From Platerodrilus igneus (lineage: Eukaryota; Arthropoda; Insecta; Coleoptera; Lycidae): 64,000 bases of DNA. The notes beneath the pieces were generated by a model. It did no database searches and was not told the DNA's origin. It saw only the letters and a program-made list of their open reading frames with translations. Below, in pieces: positions 21,525 through 34,000 of the stretch (its first letter is position 1; each line of letters opens with the position of its first letter). The stretch is from NCBI GenBank assembly GCA_036346225.1, contig JARFIW010001109.1:1100501-1164500 (forward strand). The letters run 5' to 3'. The translations under genes and the position numbers were made by a program.

Positions 21525-22190
21525 TGTACACAAAAAATGCTTAATAGACGCTGCACCATTAAATCTTTCAGATGAACTTGATTGATAGGTACAAGGGTGT
21601 TGCATTTAAGAGTTATTTGGATTGCAAAAGGAAATCTCGATTATGTTATTAGCATAATTTCTGATATGTTCTTGAATTAACTAGTATGATGAAAATGTAT
21701 ATAAATTCCTTTTTTTTTATACAAAAAGTCATTTCTGATTAAGGCTTCTAATTTATAACTTCGAAAGTCGTGATGTAATATAAATTACTGTTAATTGCCC
21801 TATCTGATATAAACTACTGTGATCGTATAAATTAATATAAATTAATAATTATTGGATCTCCGGGAGGGGGTACTTGGGGCTCGCCATCGTAAGAATTTAA
21901 AAAGGGTATGTAGAACTTTTTAGATTAGCACAGAATAGAAACGAAGTTAGAGCTGCGTCAAACCGACCTTAAGTGAGGTCGAAAACAAAACAAAAAAAAA
22001 TTAGTGCTTGAATTGCTAATTATGGAGCTTCGATAGTACTTAAGAAGTAGTTTGTTAAAAGTTGATATTTGTACTGTTAGCGATTAACTGGAAAGTACAT
22101 TCTTGTGAGAGCTTTTAGATTTCCATTTTAGCTACGAGTTCTAGAAAAGGCATGTATAATCAGTTTGATAATAACCAGCTGTAGTCTGTT
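21525..22190 (+). repeat. 3' LTR of Ty3/gypsy element
   Basis: This is the partner of 15941-16480 in direct orientation, beginning TGTACACAAAA. It is longer because of a 143-bp inserted LINE scrap at 21858-22000. The outer end is uncertain (about 22190). Confidence 0.72.
21858..22000 (+). mobile_element. 5'-truncated LINE scrap inserted in LTR
   Basis: The other LTR copy lacks this block. It reads FRLAQNRNEVRAASNRP near its end and finishes in an A-rich run, as expected of a short truncated LINE insertion. Confidence 0.55.
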
Positions 22191-22252
22191 CAAATAGAGT
22201 AAGGGAGTAGGAGTGTGTGGAATTGCTTCAAACTTCAGGTTTCGCACTGCTT

Positions 22253-22700
22253 CTACGTAGTACAGTGCGCACAGATTTTACGGTATTCCGATTGTTCAAT
22301 AATGAAGCCCACACGTTCTTTTGATATTCCAATATGGTTCGTGATACACTTTTGAGCGATTCCCTGGTCATTTCGAATCAAATCGTCGACGAATTGGCGA
22401 TGTGTATCGTTTGTGGCAGTAATCGGACGTCCGCTGCGTGTTTTATCAATATTTATGACTTTTCTAGGAACGCAACCAGGAAATTTTAATACCAACCTAT
22501 TTAAAGTAGATCTATCAACAGTATCGTCACTACAAAGAGCCTTTAAACAGCGATGAATCTCAGGAGGAGTCACATTTTCAACAGTTATAAATTTGATAAC
22601 AGCGCACTGTTTAACTTGTGATGACATAGAGTTATAGCACGCCTTCAAACTCTCGCTACTTAAACCGAACCGGTGAACGCAACGCCTTCAAAATGGGCAT
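22253..22700 (-). pseudogene. Mariner transposase, N-terminal half
   Basis: The 131-residue frame (22648-22253) reads MSSQVKQCAVIKFITVENVT, then DTVDRSTLNRLVLKFPG, SGRPITATNDTHRQFVDDLI and ISKERVGFIIEQ. This is the two-HTH DNA-binding half of a mariner transposase of the SETMAR-like type. The catalytic half is absent: downstream on the minus strand lies the gypsy LTR end. No terminal repeats were recognised. Confidence 0.8.
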
Positions 22701-22721
22701 GCGTATAGAGGAGGATTGTGA

Positions 22722-22905
22722 TTTCCGATGAATATTATAAAAAACTACAGGTATTGGTTGCGAAATATTTTCAACTAATGTTGATTGTGCGAAATGATAT
22801 ATTGGAAAAACTATTAATTCGGCAAATGTTCAAGTGCTGGGTGAACTTGGCTGCCGCAGGCTGTTTACCCCTCTTCACATACAATTGAATATCGGTAAAA
22901 CAATA
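22722..22905 (+). repeat. ~185-bp repeat, copy 1
   Basis: It matches 57921-58115 by eye. Shared strings include ACTACAGGT, ATCAACTAATGTTGATTGTG (copy 1 has TTCAACTAATG), GCCGCAGG and TGAATATCGGT. In both places it is followed by an RTE 3' segment beginning AACAAGAAAGAGCAG. No coding sense was found. Confidence 0.7.
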
Positions 22906-22914
22906 GAAGGGCAC

Positions 22915-23352
22915 CGAAAGACATCTAACAAGAAAGAGCAGGCTATTTTCAAAAACAACAAACATAGAAACAAGAAGAAAATTGTTGAGAGCATATGTGT
23001 GGAGTACAGCAAAGTGCGTCTATAAAATAAGGGCAGTAGGAAAAGCAGACAGAAACAGATAGAAGCCTTCTGGAATGTTGCGCTTCAGATATACGAGGAT
23101 GATAGCATGGACAGACAAAGTTAATAACAAATAAGTTACAGAAGTAGTAGAGGAAAAAAGATCTGTGGAAAAAAAATAGGAGAAATAGAAGACAGGATAC
23201 GTTCTAAGGGATTTTTGGAGAATAGTACGAGATAGTGATAGAAGCAGACTGTGCAAATTTCAGGAAAATGTGTATGTTAGTTCAGAATAAGAACACAATG
23301 AAGGTACGCGGCTAACCAGTTCCAGGACTGAAGGCTTAATGATGATGATGCT
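22915..23352 (+). mobile_element. RTE LINE 3' end (truncated copy C)
   Basis: The text NKKEQAIFKNNKHRNKKKIV and the final TAACCAGTTCCAGGACTGAA plus ATGATGATG match the 3' parts of copies A and B. The 5' part is missing, and the 185-bp repeat precedes it. Confidence 0.72.
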
Positions 23353-24080
23353 TCCAAAATGGCAAGAGTATTGACAAATGAGCAAATTGAGGAACTTTCA
23401 AAATAAGTTCACCTTACGAACAATGGTTATTAGCCAAGGTAGTGACTACTTTTGGAATATTTGAAACGTACCGTTGTGATGAGCTGTTTCATATCGCTAC
23501 GGATGATATAGAGAATGCTGCAATTTCTTTAAACAACACGAAGGTCCACACTTCAAATGATTCGCTATCACGGATGATGGTTGTAGTTGTAAACCTTGCG
23601 GGTTGATTAGGTAATACCAAGCCCTACGACCACAACCATCTAAAGGTCTAAGATTTTTTCTAACTTACCGTAATGATAAGTGTGTTGCACTTACTGCTGG
23701 TCAGCATACAATCAGAGAAATTTCAAGAAAGTTTTTGAAGTACCTGAATTTAAACGATCCCGAGTCATACACTGGCCATTCACTTCACCTATCATCTACT
23801 ACGAAGGAGACATTTTCATATTAAAACGTGCAGGAGGTTGGCAATCTAGCGCAGTTGCAGATAGATATGTATCGGACTGCATCGATCAAAAAATTTAAAT
23901 TGCCAAACATCTATTCCCTTCGGAATCTATATAATCTAGAACATATTTCAAACCCTACAAAATTTTCATCAGGGTATTAATTTTCTGAAAATCACAATTA
24001 CACTATTGTCTTTAACATGACAGATAACATTTAAAACGATGACAGGACTTTACAAGTTGGATCTTCTAAGGTGAATAATT
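23345..24080 (+). pseudogene. Crypton-like tyrosine recombinase (broken)
   Basis: Plus-strand text in shifting frames gives MARVLTNEQIEELS, then EQWLLAKVVTTFGIF and CDELFHIATDDIE. After a gap come RFFLTYRNDKCVA, HTIREISRKFLKYLNLNDPE and SYTGHSLHLSSTT, then GGWQSSAVADRYVSDCI in the frame 23680-23898. The His after TG and the later GGW...R.Y fit the tyrosine recombinase catalytic core seen in Crypton elements and related KIAA1958-like proteins. The usual Arg in H-x-x-R appears changed (HSLH). Several frameshifts are present and terminal structures were not resolved. Confidence 0.62.
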
Positions 24081-25768
24081 GTTTCCTTTCCTATGTTACT
24101 GGATTAGTGCCATTTTTTTTTTCAAAGCGATGTTAAAACTTTTCAAAGTTTAATTTTAATCAAACTAAAGTGCTGCATGCACCTTATGGTGTTGTTATTT
24201 ATAACGTGGTTTAAATATTACATAATTCACATTTTTATAAGCAGAAAACTTTGATATCTTTTACAAAATTATAGCTATAGTAACATGTGTTAACTGTCAT
24301 TGGAGTCTCTCAAATTAATGACTGCGCTTATTGGATAATATTCCGCAAACATTGTAAAGCCAGCAATGTTCTACTAACTTGTCAAGGATAGTATTGGGAC
24401 AGAGAAAGTGTTGTTTATGAATGAGTAACAAGTAAATACAATATCTACCTTTGATTTTATTTTGTAAGCGTAATTGTAAAGAAAACGAAATATTCAATTA
24501 ACAATAAAACTCTAAAATCCTAGGATACAACAAATAAATACTTTACATGACTAAACTAATATAAAACATTACATAAAATCCTAAATTATGGCACAACTTA
24601 ACATCAACTAATAATAACATAGTATAACAGTAATAATAATTTTAGCTATATCTAGATGGCGTATATTTGCCTTATTCTAGGGGACTTCACACACGAGTAT
24701 ATAAAAACTATTCGTTACAAAAATTTATGCGTGAGCAATGTTTCAATACAAACCGTATAAAAGATTGTTCCCTTAATCCTTTATTTTGGGAATATGAAAC
24801 AATTCAGGTTTGGTTAACTATCCTATAAAGAGTGAGCAAATATTTTAAAAAAACCTTTGATTTTTTACGTACCCTGAGAAAAACACTACTTTTTTTTCTA
24901 CGCTGCAGCAGTATTTAGTAAAAATGCTTATATATTGAATTGCCTGTTTATATTACTGGCATAAACAGTGTGAGTTTTTAGATAAACTTTAAAGTCTTTT
25001 CACTTGGTCTTGGGAATAGATAAGGCATAAAGAGGAGGGATAAAAGTATTTGATTTATTTGATATCAAGAAACGCCATTGTAGTTTTCTTCTACTTTCAA
25101 CCTCGCCTTTGTTCTTAGAAATATAGTAACTCTAAAAATGATGATAATAAAAGTATTGCGCATGCGTGTTTGCTCGCGTTGGGGACACAAGCCATGCGCG
25201 AGCGTTCGCGCGAGTATGTAAATAACCACTGAAACAGATTTTTAAAATACTAAAGTAATGGTATTGGTATTCATAAAAATTGGTGTTTAGTCTAAGATTC
25301 TAGAAGATCGTGAATATCAAGCGCATTTATTTACTAAATACTGCTCCACGAAATATAAAAATAGCTTAACATTTTCTTTAAAAGCGTCAAAAATATTTAA
25401 AAAACTATTAGTTTTATCTATACATTAAGAGTTCAGTCTGAGAATTTGTACTTTTATGTAGTATTATAAGAACAACGTTAGTACTTGTAGGAAGACGGTT
25501 GCATCAGCTTATGAATATAGTTTTTGAATAAATTGTCTATAATTTTGATGTGTCATCGATTATTGCACATTGCCGTTACCCACACAGTATAATATCACTT
25601 ACTTATCTAGTTGTAGGAACTACTCATTTACAATCATATAACGTCTACCTCGTAATATATTTAAACAGATCATGTTTAATTAAATAACACCACCATGGAA
25701 TTTGTGTTGAGCTGTGGTAAAATTATATATCAACAACTAAAGCATTGTTGCAAATTTTTTTAACATAG

Positions 25769-25806
<38 letters not shown>

Positions 25807-26190
25807 CCGTCGATTGGCAATGTTTGCAAGTAATCTATCATTTCTCTCTACTGGTACTATTTAATCTCATATGGGAAAATCACGTGTAGTTTATAACAAT
25901 AACAGTTAATAATGAACGCACCCATGAACCTTATTGATCAAGGCGTCATTTAAAACGTTAAAGGTGGATATTTCCATAAACGCTGTAGTCACTGACCAAA
26001 TACAACTAACGAAAAGGACTTGTGAAATGACCTGCCATAACTTCACAACTGGTTTTTTATTTGAAAATTTGTCTTACGAGTATCAGAAAACAAACTAAAA
26101 ATTTAAAATGAGCAGATTCCCACATGTTTTTGTATACCACCGCGACTGGAGTGTTGCATAAATAGTGTAGGTTATAAATATTTTTAGGGA
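24081..26190. other. AT-rich region without recognised gene
   Basis: No protein motif was found. Noted within it are a CpG-rich patch at 25155-25222 containing TGCGCATGCGT (close to the NRF1 consensus), and an AT dinucleotide run at 25771-25804. Confidence 0.45.
25771..25804. repeat. (AT)n microsatellite
   Basis: This is a pure alternating A/T run of about 34 bp. Confidence 0.95.
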
Positions 26191-27439
26191 ATTAAATATG
26201 TACAGTAGTAGGATGAAACTGGGCTACGACACCACAAAAATCCATTTATTAAAACCAATGTAAAAAAGAAGCAAGTTCCGTTCATAAGAAAAACTTGGAA
26301 TTTGTCTCTGAGTGAACAACTATATGTAAGTGGAAGAGACATAGATATACATTAAACTAATCACCTAACTAGTTACATTTCGTTTTTGGTCTGTGCTTGT
26401 CGCCCAATGACGTAACCGCTAATGCTATTAAGTTTTTTGATAGACCAGCTTGACCAATTTTAGCAAATCTAATTACAGCAGCTTGTCTGTCTCACAAGCC
26501 CCGAGGGCATTTTTATTAACTTACTTTGCATATACGATAAATTATTTGGCAATATTGATGCAGATACATTTTTTAAATAATCCTAGAGTATGCAAGACCG
26601 GCTTACCAAATTTTAGTACATCAGCATCATTGGAGTTGTATATTTTACAATTTGTGGGTTACATCACACTATTTGCAAACCTAGCACATACATATTTTTT
26701 TTGCAATACATAAGCAAATTTTTCCACAATTTTTAAGCATATATTTTCAAGTAACCCTAAAGTAAGCCATGTTACACAACATTTACACAAAGTAATCTTT
26801 TAAACCCTTTGACTAACATATACCACTATGCACTGTTTTTACAAATTAGACGTACGATGTGTTGCCTATAGGTGCCAAGATTCTTTATTTTGTATGGTAT
26901 ACTTGCAAAAATTTAATTTTTATAGAAATGGGTTCTTGTTTTTAATGCGAAATTTTGTTGTAGATAATTAGAAATACAAGACTTTTTACAGCGCAATTCA
27001 TTTAATGGGATGGTATATAGACACCAAGTATTTGCAAAAATATATTGCATGTCTCTGGTATATACCCAAAGCACCTAGTTCACTACAACAATCAGAAAAT
27101 ACACCAATTTTACTTCTCGCTAACGCTATGTCCAATAGGTATTTTCCACACTTCATCCGATACGTTTAGTACGTTGTCTAAAAAATTAATACTGAATCAA
27201 CAAATTTGGAAACATTCTAATGTACATACAATTTACATAAAACATTGAACTTAATGATAGTACTACGTGTCCACTAGGTTCTTTACAAATAATAACCAAG
27301 ATGTTTTTCTAAAAGTATAAAATTTAGTCTGCGATGCGCTTAAAAGATCTATATACTGTTTATAAAATAAGTACATAACCTAATAACAAAAGTTCTTGGT
27401 TTTACAATTATATACTTCAAACAAGGTAAAATAGTACTT

Positions 27440-29044
27440 ATCTATGTCTTATGCGTCCACGCATACGTTCGCGTACTGTAAAGGATTACAAATCATTTGT
27501 ATTCTTCCCCAGACAGATCGATTTTGTTCATTTACTATGTATAGAGTTGGTATTTGCCACTTCTTATATACAGCATTGTATGCAAAAGCGGCTCACTATC
27601 ATTAAGTACTATGTTCTTACAGTTATCTACACTTGTATACTTCCTAACTACACTACGCGATATCCCCTTAATTTTTTTAAATTACATCTCTCTCGGTGAT
27701 GAGGTAATACGAATTCGCACTACAGTCCCGTTGTATTCATATTTAAATTTCCCGATCACTTTTTAGTTGATTACGAGAATACCGTACCTATTGTCTGGAG
27801 AATAGTCACTGGTATCAAAGTGGTTATATTCTTGGGAATATCATTGTCGAAATCTGCCGTTTGCAAATTGTCCGTGTCTTTGTAAAGGTGAGATAATCTG
27901 GAACCATACAGGGGTTGTTTCATGATGTTATAGTAGAAGTCGTACATATGACTTTTCGACAAGTCCAACACCACAAAACCCGCATAGATCGGCTTATCAT
28001 AAACCACTTTGACTATAGATTCGTCTATATGGTTGTTAAATTCTCCCCTACTGTGGTACATTTCTTGAAATTTGGTCTAGCGATCGAGTTATTTACGCAA
28101 AACTTGCTACTGTCGCAACCCCATCGGGTGACGATCTTTATGTCTACGCGATTGTCAACGTTCTGCTTGGTTTTCCAAATACTGAATTATTCATCAATTT
28201 GAAACAGTCCTTCTCGAATACGGTTTGTGCTTCGACACGAAGGTTTCTGTTCAAATTGATGTATAACTTTAATGGTAGAAACTGATCAAACTCCAGCACA
28301 CGGTAAACTACAGTCAGTTTGAGTCCATTGCGTAGACATTATTGGTGACTGCAGTAGTGGATCGTTTATTTTTTCTTGTTAGAAAGTGTTGCAAGCAACT
28401 TGGGTGTTTCAGAGCTGACGTTTGGTGATTTAGCAACTTCAGAGCAAAACGGTAGGTCATTGTGAACGTCATGCAAGGATTTTGGGTACTCCAAATCGAC
28501 GCTAAATAAATACCCTTTACTGCTTTTAGCGGGGATGTGCATAATACTAGGACGAAGAGTGACCACGTTTTGGTCATCCAACCATTTAAAACTTCTTTTA
28601 GTTAGATACTGAGATATGGCCCATCCGTACAAATTGTTTGCGTCCTGGTACGCCTAGGATGTAGACCCAATACTTATATATACATATATTTATTATTTGC
28701 ACGAGCAGACCTACTGCTGCATTCACAAAATAAAACATGTCAATATCCATCAGCAACTTCAATTGTAACTCTGTGTACCTCAACATGGCGACAAAGCTTA
28801 GGTTGGGGATCATCAGATATTGACATGGAACCAAGTAGCAAGTCTTGATGCAAACATTACAAAAATTTTCAAAAATGTCAGCCAAAAGCAGAACGTCTGT
28901 TTTCAAATAAAGGTCACTGTACTTGCCCAGGGTGTGTATGTAGAAGTGCTCCCAAATAGTCCATGCGTGTTAATAATCAGCATTGCTAATGCCGGACGAT
29001 ATAAAATTATTATAGAAGGCCTCCATTGGTGGCAAAGTCTTTGT
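27440..29044 (-). pseudogene. Protein-primed PolB DNA polymerase (broken)
   Basis: Minus-strand pieces in order: FYNNFISSGISNADY near 29025; YLKTDVLLLADIFENF (28906 region); ELQLKLLMDIDMFYFVNAA; MYGWAISQYLTKRSFKWLDD then YLFSVDLEYPKSLHDVHNDL (motif A region, about 28510-28450); EFDQFLPLKLYINLNRNLR then FKLMNNSVFGK near 28190 (motif B); and DKPIYAGFVVLDLSKSHMYD then LYKDTDNL near 27880 (motif C, usually YxDTDS; the last Ser is Asn). The C-terminal GEEYK...STRTYAW motif lies near 27500. Stops and shifts inactivate it. The exonuclease domain is absent, cut at the 29.04-kb junction. Confidence 0.78.
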
Positions 29045-29049
29045 TGAGC

Positions 29050-29515
29050 AGTTTTGTGTACAATATGCAAACGGCAGATCTCTACAGTGATATTCGCAAG
29101 AATATAGACCACTTTGATACCAGTGACCATTCTCCAAACAGTTGGTACGATATTCCCTTTGTCAACAAAGAAACGTTCGGGAAGTTTAAAGATAAATGCA
29201 ATAGGGATGTACTGCGCGAATTCGTTGGTACTCGTGCAAAATCGTATTGCCTCGTTACTTAGAAGGATATAATTGAAAGAGCAAAAGAATATTGCATAGA
29301 GTAGTTGGTAAATATATAGGTGTAGATAACTTTAGGAACATAGTACTTAATAATAGTTAGCCCATTATGCATACCATGGTATGCATAAAAGTGACAAACA
29401 CCAACTCTATTCACAACCAGTTAACAAAATTAGCCTTTAAGGGGACGAAGAGAAACGATTTGTCATCCCCAACAGTACGCGAACGTATGCATGGGGGCAT
29501 AAAGACAAGACAAGT
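29050..29515 (+). pseudogene. PolB C-terminal segment, inverted second copy
   Basis: The plus strand reads QTADLYSDIRKNIDHFDTSD, YDIPFVNKETFGKFKDKC and DVLREFVGTRAKSYC in 29026-29262. After a stop and shift it continues with EEKRFVIPNSTRTYAWGHKD at about 29452-29515, the usual PolB tail. It duplicates, in inverse orientation, the end of the minus-strand copy near 27450-27870. No motif A-C is present in this copy. Confidence 0.75.
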
Positions 29516-30042
29516 TTTAGGTATATATTTGTAAAACTAAGAACTTTTGTTATTAGATTAAATACTGTATTTTATTAATAGTACACAGATCTTTTAAGTG
29601 CATCACAGACTGAATTTTACACTTTTAGAAAAAAGCATCATGGATGTTATTTGTAAAGAACCGAGTGGACACGTAGTATTGTTATTAAGTTCGATGTTTT
29701 ATGGAAATTGTATGTATGTTATTAGTAGAATAAGCCTCCAAATTTGTTGACACAGTATTAATTGTATTTTACGTTTTCAGATAACATAGTAAACGTATTG
29801 GATGAAGTGACGAAAATGCCGACTGGACATAGACTTGGCAAGTAGAAGTAAAAGGGGTGTATTTTCTGATTGTTGTGGTAGACTAGGTGCTTTGGGTATA
29901 TATCACACACATGCAATATATTTTTGCAAATAAGTAGTGTCTATATACAATCCTTTCCAAACATAATTGGTACATACCTCGATTAGATACCATGTTAAAA
30001 TAAAACGCGTCTATTACACTACCTCATAGATGACGTGGAAAA

Positions 30043-30097
<55 letters not shown>
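30043..30097. repeat. (AT)n microsatellite in right arm
   Basis: This is a run of about 55 bp of alternating T/A inside the right arm of the inverted-repeat element. The left arm lacks it. Confidence 0.95.
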
Positions 30098-30098
<1 letters not shown>

Positions 30099-31025
30099 TA
30101 CATCTTTGTTTTAGCACAACTCTAACATTTTTCAATGGTTTCAGATTCCTATGAACAATTAATGTATTTTTTGACTGTATTTTTAACAAATTATGCTTAA
30201 AGTGTGCAAAATAAACAGTACTACCACATATTGTTACTTCTATATATTAGATAAGAATAGCACTGAAAAAATCCTGCATGTTCAATTATGTACAAAGAAA
30301 TTTGACAAGAAGCCAATTCTATAAAAATTGAATTTTGCAGGTATACCATATAAAATTAGAGAATCTTGGCACCGATAGACAACACATCGCACGCCTAATT
30401 TGTAAAAATAATGTGTATTCAAATATATTGTGAAAGGATTTGCTTGTGTATTAAAAAAATATATGTGCTAGGTATAGAAATAGTGTGACAACCGTAAATT
30501 GTAACACATACATCTGCAATGATACTGGATGTGCTAAAATTTCGTAAGGAGTTTTGCACACTTTATGAATAATTAAAAAATATATGTACCAATACTGCTA
30601 AAAAATTTGCTGTATATGAAACTACTGTTTCAAGTTGGTAACTACACAATCAAAGCGTGAGATAACATTAAGTTGTGACGTTAATGACGTGTTAAAAGAG
30701 TAAGTTAATAAAAATGCTCTTAGGGCTTGTGAGACAGACCAACTGCTGTAATTAAATGTGCTGAAATTTGGCAAGAAGGTCTATCGAAAGAGCTAATAAC
30801 ATTAGCCGTTACGTGGTTGAGTGACAAACACAAACAAAAGACGACGTGTAATAGAGAAGGTGATTAGGTTAATGTATATCTATCTCTCTTCAACTTATGT
30901 CCATATAAGACAACATCCATGTACGTCTTATACACTGGAACCTACTTCTTTTTATATTGGTTTAAATGAACGGGTTTCTATGCTGTCATAGGTCTGGTTT
31001 CGTCCTACTTACTGTTTATATCGCT

Positions 31026-34000
31026 AATTTTATTTAAAAAACGGACATGGAAGCTTCTATAGTTGTATTATTCGCCAACAAAATTTATTACAGTCTTCTC
31101 TTAAATTGTTCATAGGAAATTTACTATTTTTTACTGTAGTTAATCAAACAATAATAGTTTACGAACTTGTGGCGTCATTTAAAAGTTATTGTGAATCACG
31201 TATATTATGATTTTGTTGCATACATACACAACTATTTAAAAGTCTTTGTGTTGATATTTGTTAAACTGCAGGCACTTTAGTGTGAAAATTTTTATAAAGG
31301 CCAAATTTTAATAAAACACGTTAAATAGTTTACACTACTACAAAAATATTAGTCCATAATACAGCTTTTATAACACTTTAAATGCAGTCGGATAAAGTGT
31401 TTAAGCGTTTAAGGCATTTATTCATAATACAGGGCATTTTTCCCTATTCAGAAGAAAATCTGAAATGAGGCAGCATCATGTTAGGGATTAGTCTTTAGCT
31501 TCAGAAGATTGCTGATTAGAGTCTTTAATCCTAATTTCTTGATAGAAATAATTCCTCTTAATTAATTGTTGTTAATATTTTAGAAATTTGTCTTAAGAAT
31601 AAAAATTGTTTTGTGACACAGCAATATCTTAAAATTCCAATGTTAAACTAATACAGTAGCTTACGCTAAATCAAATTATATTTATAACAAGAAGGAGTTG
31701 TGTACAAACAGTAGCTGTAATGCCTAACACTAGGCGGCCACCTAAAACAAAGAGTAATTATTATGATCCAGTTTATTATCAAATACAGAATTCAGTGATC
31801 TGTTAATTTATTTTTCATCCTTTTTATAAATGCGAATGTACCCTGTATATTTAAATTTGGCGAATATTAATTAAGAATGGAAGTTCAATATTTTTTAGTT
31901 TCTGTAAAAGGAATTCAGACAATAGACTTAAAGAAAATACATAGTTGAACGAAACTCAGGTCAATGATTTATTTAAAACCCGCAAAAGGTAACCAGGTTT
32001 CCATATTACGCACTACAAATCTGAATAGAAAGACGCAAACATGTGTAACTACCATAGAGAATTTTGGGTAAACAAACTAATCGCAACAGCAAATTTTTAT
32101 AACGCAATCATTTTATTCTAAGAAAGCTTTTAGGATATTTAATGATTAAATACAGTAAGATTTTCTGTATTCGTGAATTTATACAATTAATTGACATCAT
32201 ATTTAGGAAAACTTTCTTTATACCTTTCATTAGAAATGTTTAAATTTAAAGTTACAGGGAAATAAATGTAGCCACAGTTAAATTGTAAACAGACAAAATA
32301 AAAGTAACTTTGTTACAATATAATTTAATCACTTAGATATAGCCGATGACCTAAGTGGAATTCAGGAAGATAATATTACAAACATAATAATATAAATCAC
32401 AATGTAAAATGATTTCAATGTAACTTAGACATTGCTGAAGACATGAGATAACAATATTCATGTATAATTATTGAACAAAACCCAGGAAATCGTGCATTTT
32501 TCACTTGATTTAATGTAGGTTCTATATGAATGACCGTAATACAATGATATACCCATCGAAGGCATAGAAATTGAGGAATAGGATGACAAGAGCGAATGAG
32601 TTGACGAAAGAAGTAAATTAATTACTCGCAAACCGGTGAAGAAAAAGCATGTTGGGGGCAATCCGTTTTTAGGCGTTGAAAATTGAACAGATTTGACTAA
32701 CAATGAGTGCAAATGACTCTAACGTGACGATATCCGCGGACTCCAATGTAGACGGCTCCGACAAACGGACATAGGTCGAACAGGGGCAATCAAGTACACA
32801 GTTGGAATCCTATTAGCTTTAACCTTGTGCACTCAAGCCTGGTTCATGAAGATCTTTTTAGAATCAGCAAAAGGAATGAAAATTAAGTTACCCTAGTAAA
32901 TATTGTACATCCTGGTGGCATTTGCGAATTGATATTGCTAAGATAGTGATAAAAGTATAAAACGTTCACCGTAATTGTAAGTTACGGTGTGTACTTTATT
33001 AGATATAAAACACTGGACATTGAAATTTACTTTAAAAATGTTGAGAACTTCAGTAAAGTACTAGAGTTGGTTATTTAAAGGTTACGATGAATAAAAATTG
33101 AGTTTATTTATGTAATTTATATTTTGAGGATACTCGTTTACAGGGATAATGTTATGACAATTATAGTAAAATAAAATTAGGTGCTGCAGTGAGAAGGAGT
33201 GCTGTTTTCTTTGTTGAGAATATAGGTTAGATTTGTTGTGAAAAGAACTCCATGCTACCAAGAGGGCGACATAATCAGGATCCACTAGGAAAACTCGCCT
33301 TTCAGAGGATCGTTCCCTAGACTAGACGAGTTGGCGCCCATAATTTAAGACAGTACCAAAAACCTTTCAGGGTTTTTATGGTTACGTAGCTTAATAATTT
33401 TAAGTTCCCCATTACATTTGGCAATTTACCAAATTTTTTAAATAGGGACCGACTCCAGCACCACTGCAGTTAGTCTGTGCACCTTAATTTGTTACGATAT
33501 TCTCAACCCCTCTGGGAATTCCAAAATTCAAGTCTTATGATTCTTTCGCCCGTAACAGGTTTGTCATTTTTATTTTGAAAATAAAAAATTTTAAAAATAG
33601 CATTTAGATTATGATGTTTAAAGGCATTTGGAATTTGATTTCCGATTGACGTTTTTTCTTTTGTGCCCTTCTTTCAGTTCGATATATTACATTTATTCAA
33701 TACTCTAAATTTATCGTTAACTTTGTTTTGTTTTATAGTCTCGGGTGTTATTCTATATCATTGTAGCACTTACTTCAATATTATTTACGCTGTCGTTAGA
33801 TATCCGTCGGTGGAACCACACATTGCATTATCAAATTCCACCGTTGCGTTGGACAGAAATTAATAATGTGAACCTACAATCCCGCCGGAAATATCTTTCA
33901 TTTCCGCGTGTCCGACGGCCAATGTAGTACCTTCGGGTGAAGCATTGTAAAATCAAATGCAGGGGCACATAGTTCCAAATACTGCCAAATTCGCCAGATG

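Larger units (their letters stand above)
15941..22190 (+). mobile_element. Ty3/gypsy retrotransposon with a 3' macro domain, decayed
   Basis: Two LTR-like direct repeats flank a plus-strand gag, protease/RT, RNase H and integrase remnant, followed by a macro-domain segment and a short ORF. The body is interrupted by a mariner (20208-20938), and the 3' LTR carries a 143-bp LINE scrap (21858-22000). Stops and frameshifts are dense in pol, so the element is dead. The additional macro domain is the unusual point; see the findings. Confidence 0.75.
26195..31025. mobile_element. Polinton-like element as long inverted repeat
   Basis: The left arm (about 26195-27880) and right arm (about 29060-31025) are inverted copies of each other, with clear similarity over at least 1.6 kb. 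For example, ACAGTACGCGAACGTATGC occurs at 29476 (+) and at about 27477 (-), and TTGCAAATA...GTGTCTATATA blocks are shared. Termini are near AGTAGTAGGA (26203) and its diverged partner CCTACTTACT (about 31010). Between the arms is a single-copy minus-strand PolB segment. Both arms hold the PolB C-terminus reading outward. No clear target duplication was found. PolB content and AG-starting long inverted ends suggest a Polinton/Maverick-like or related virus-like element. Confidence 0.65.
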
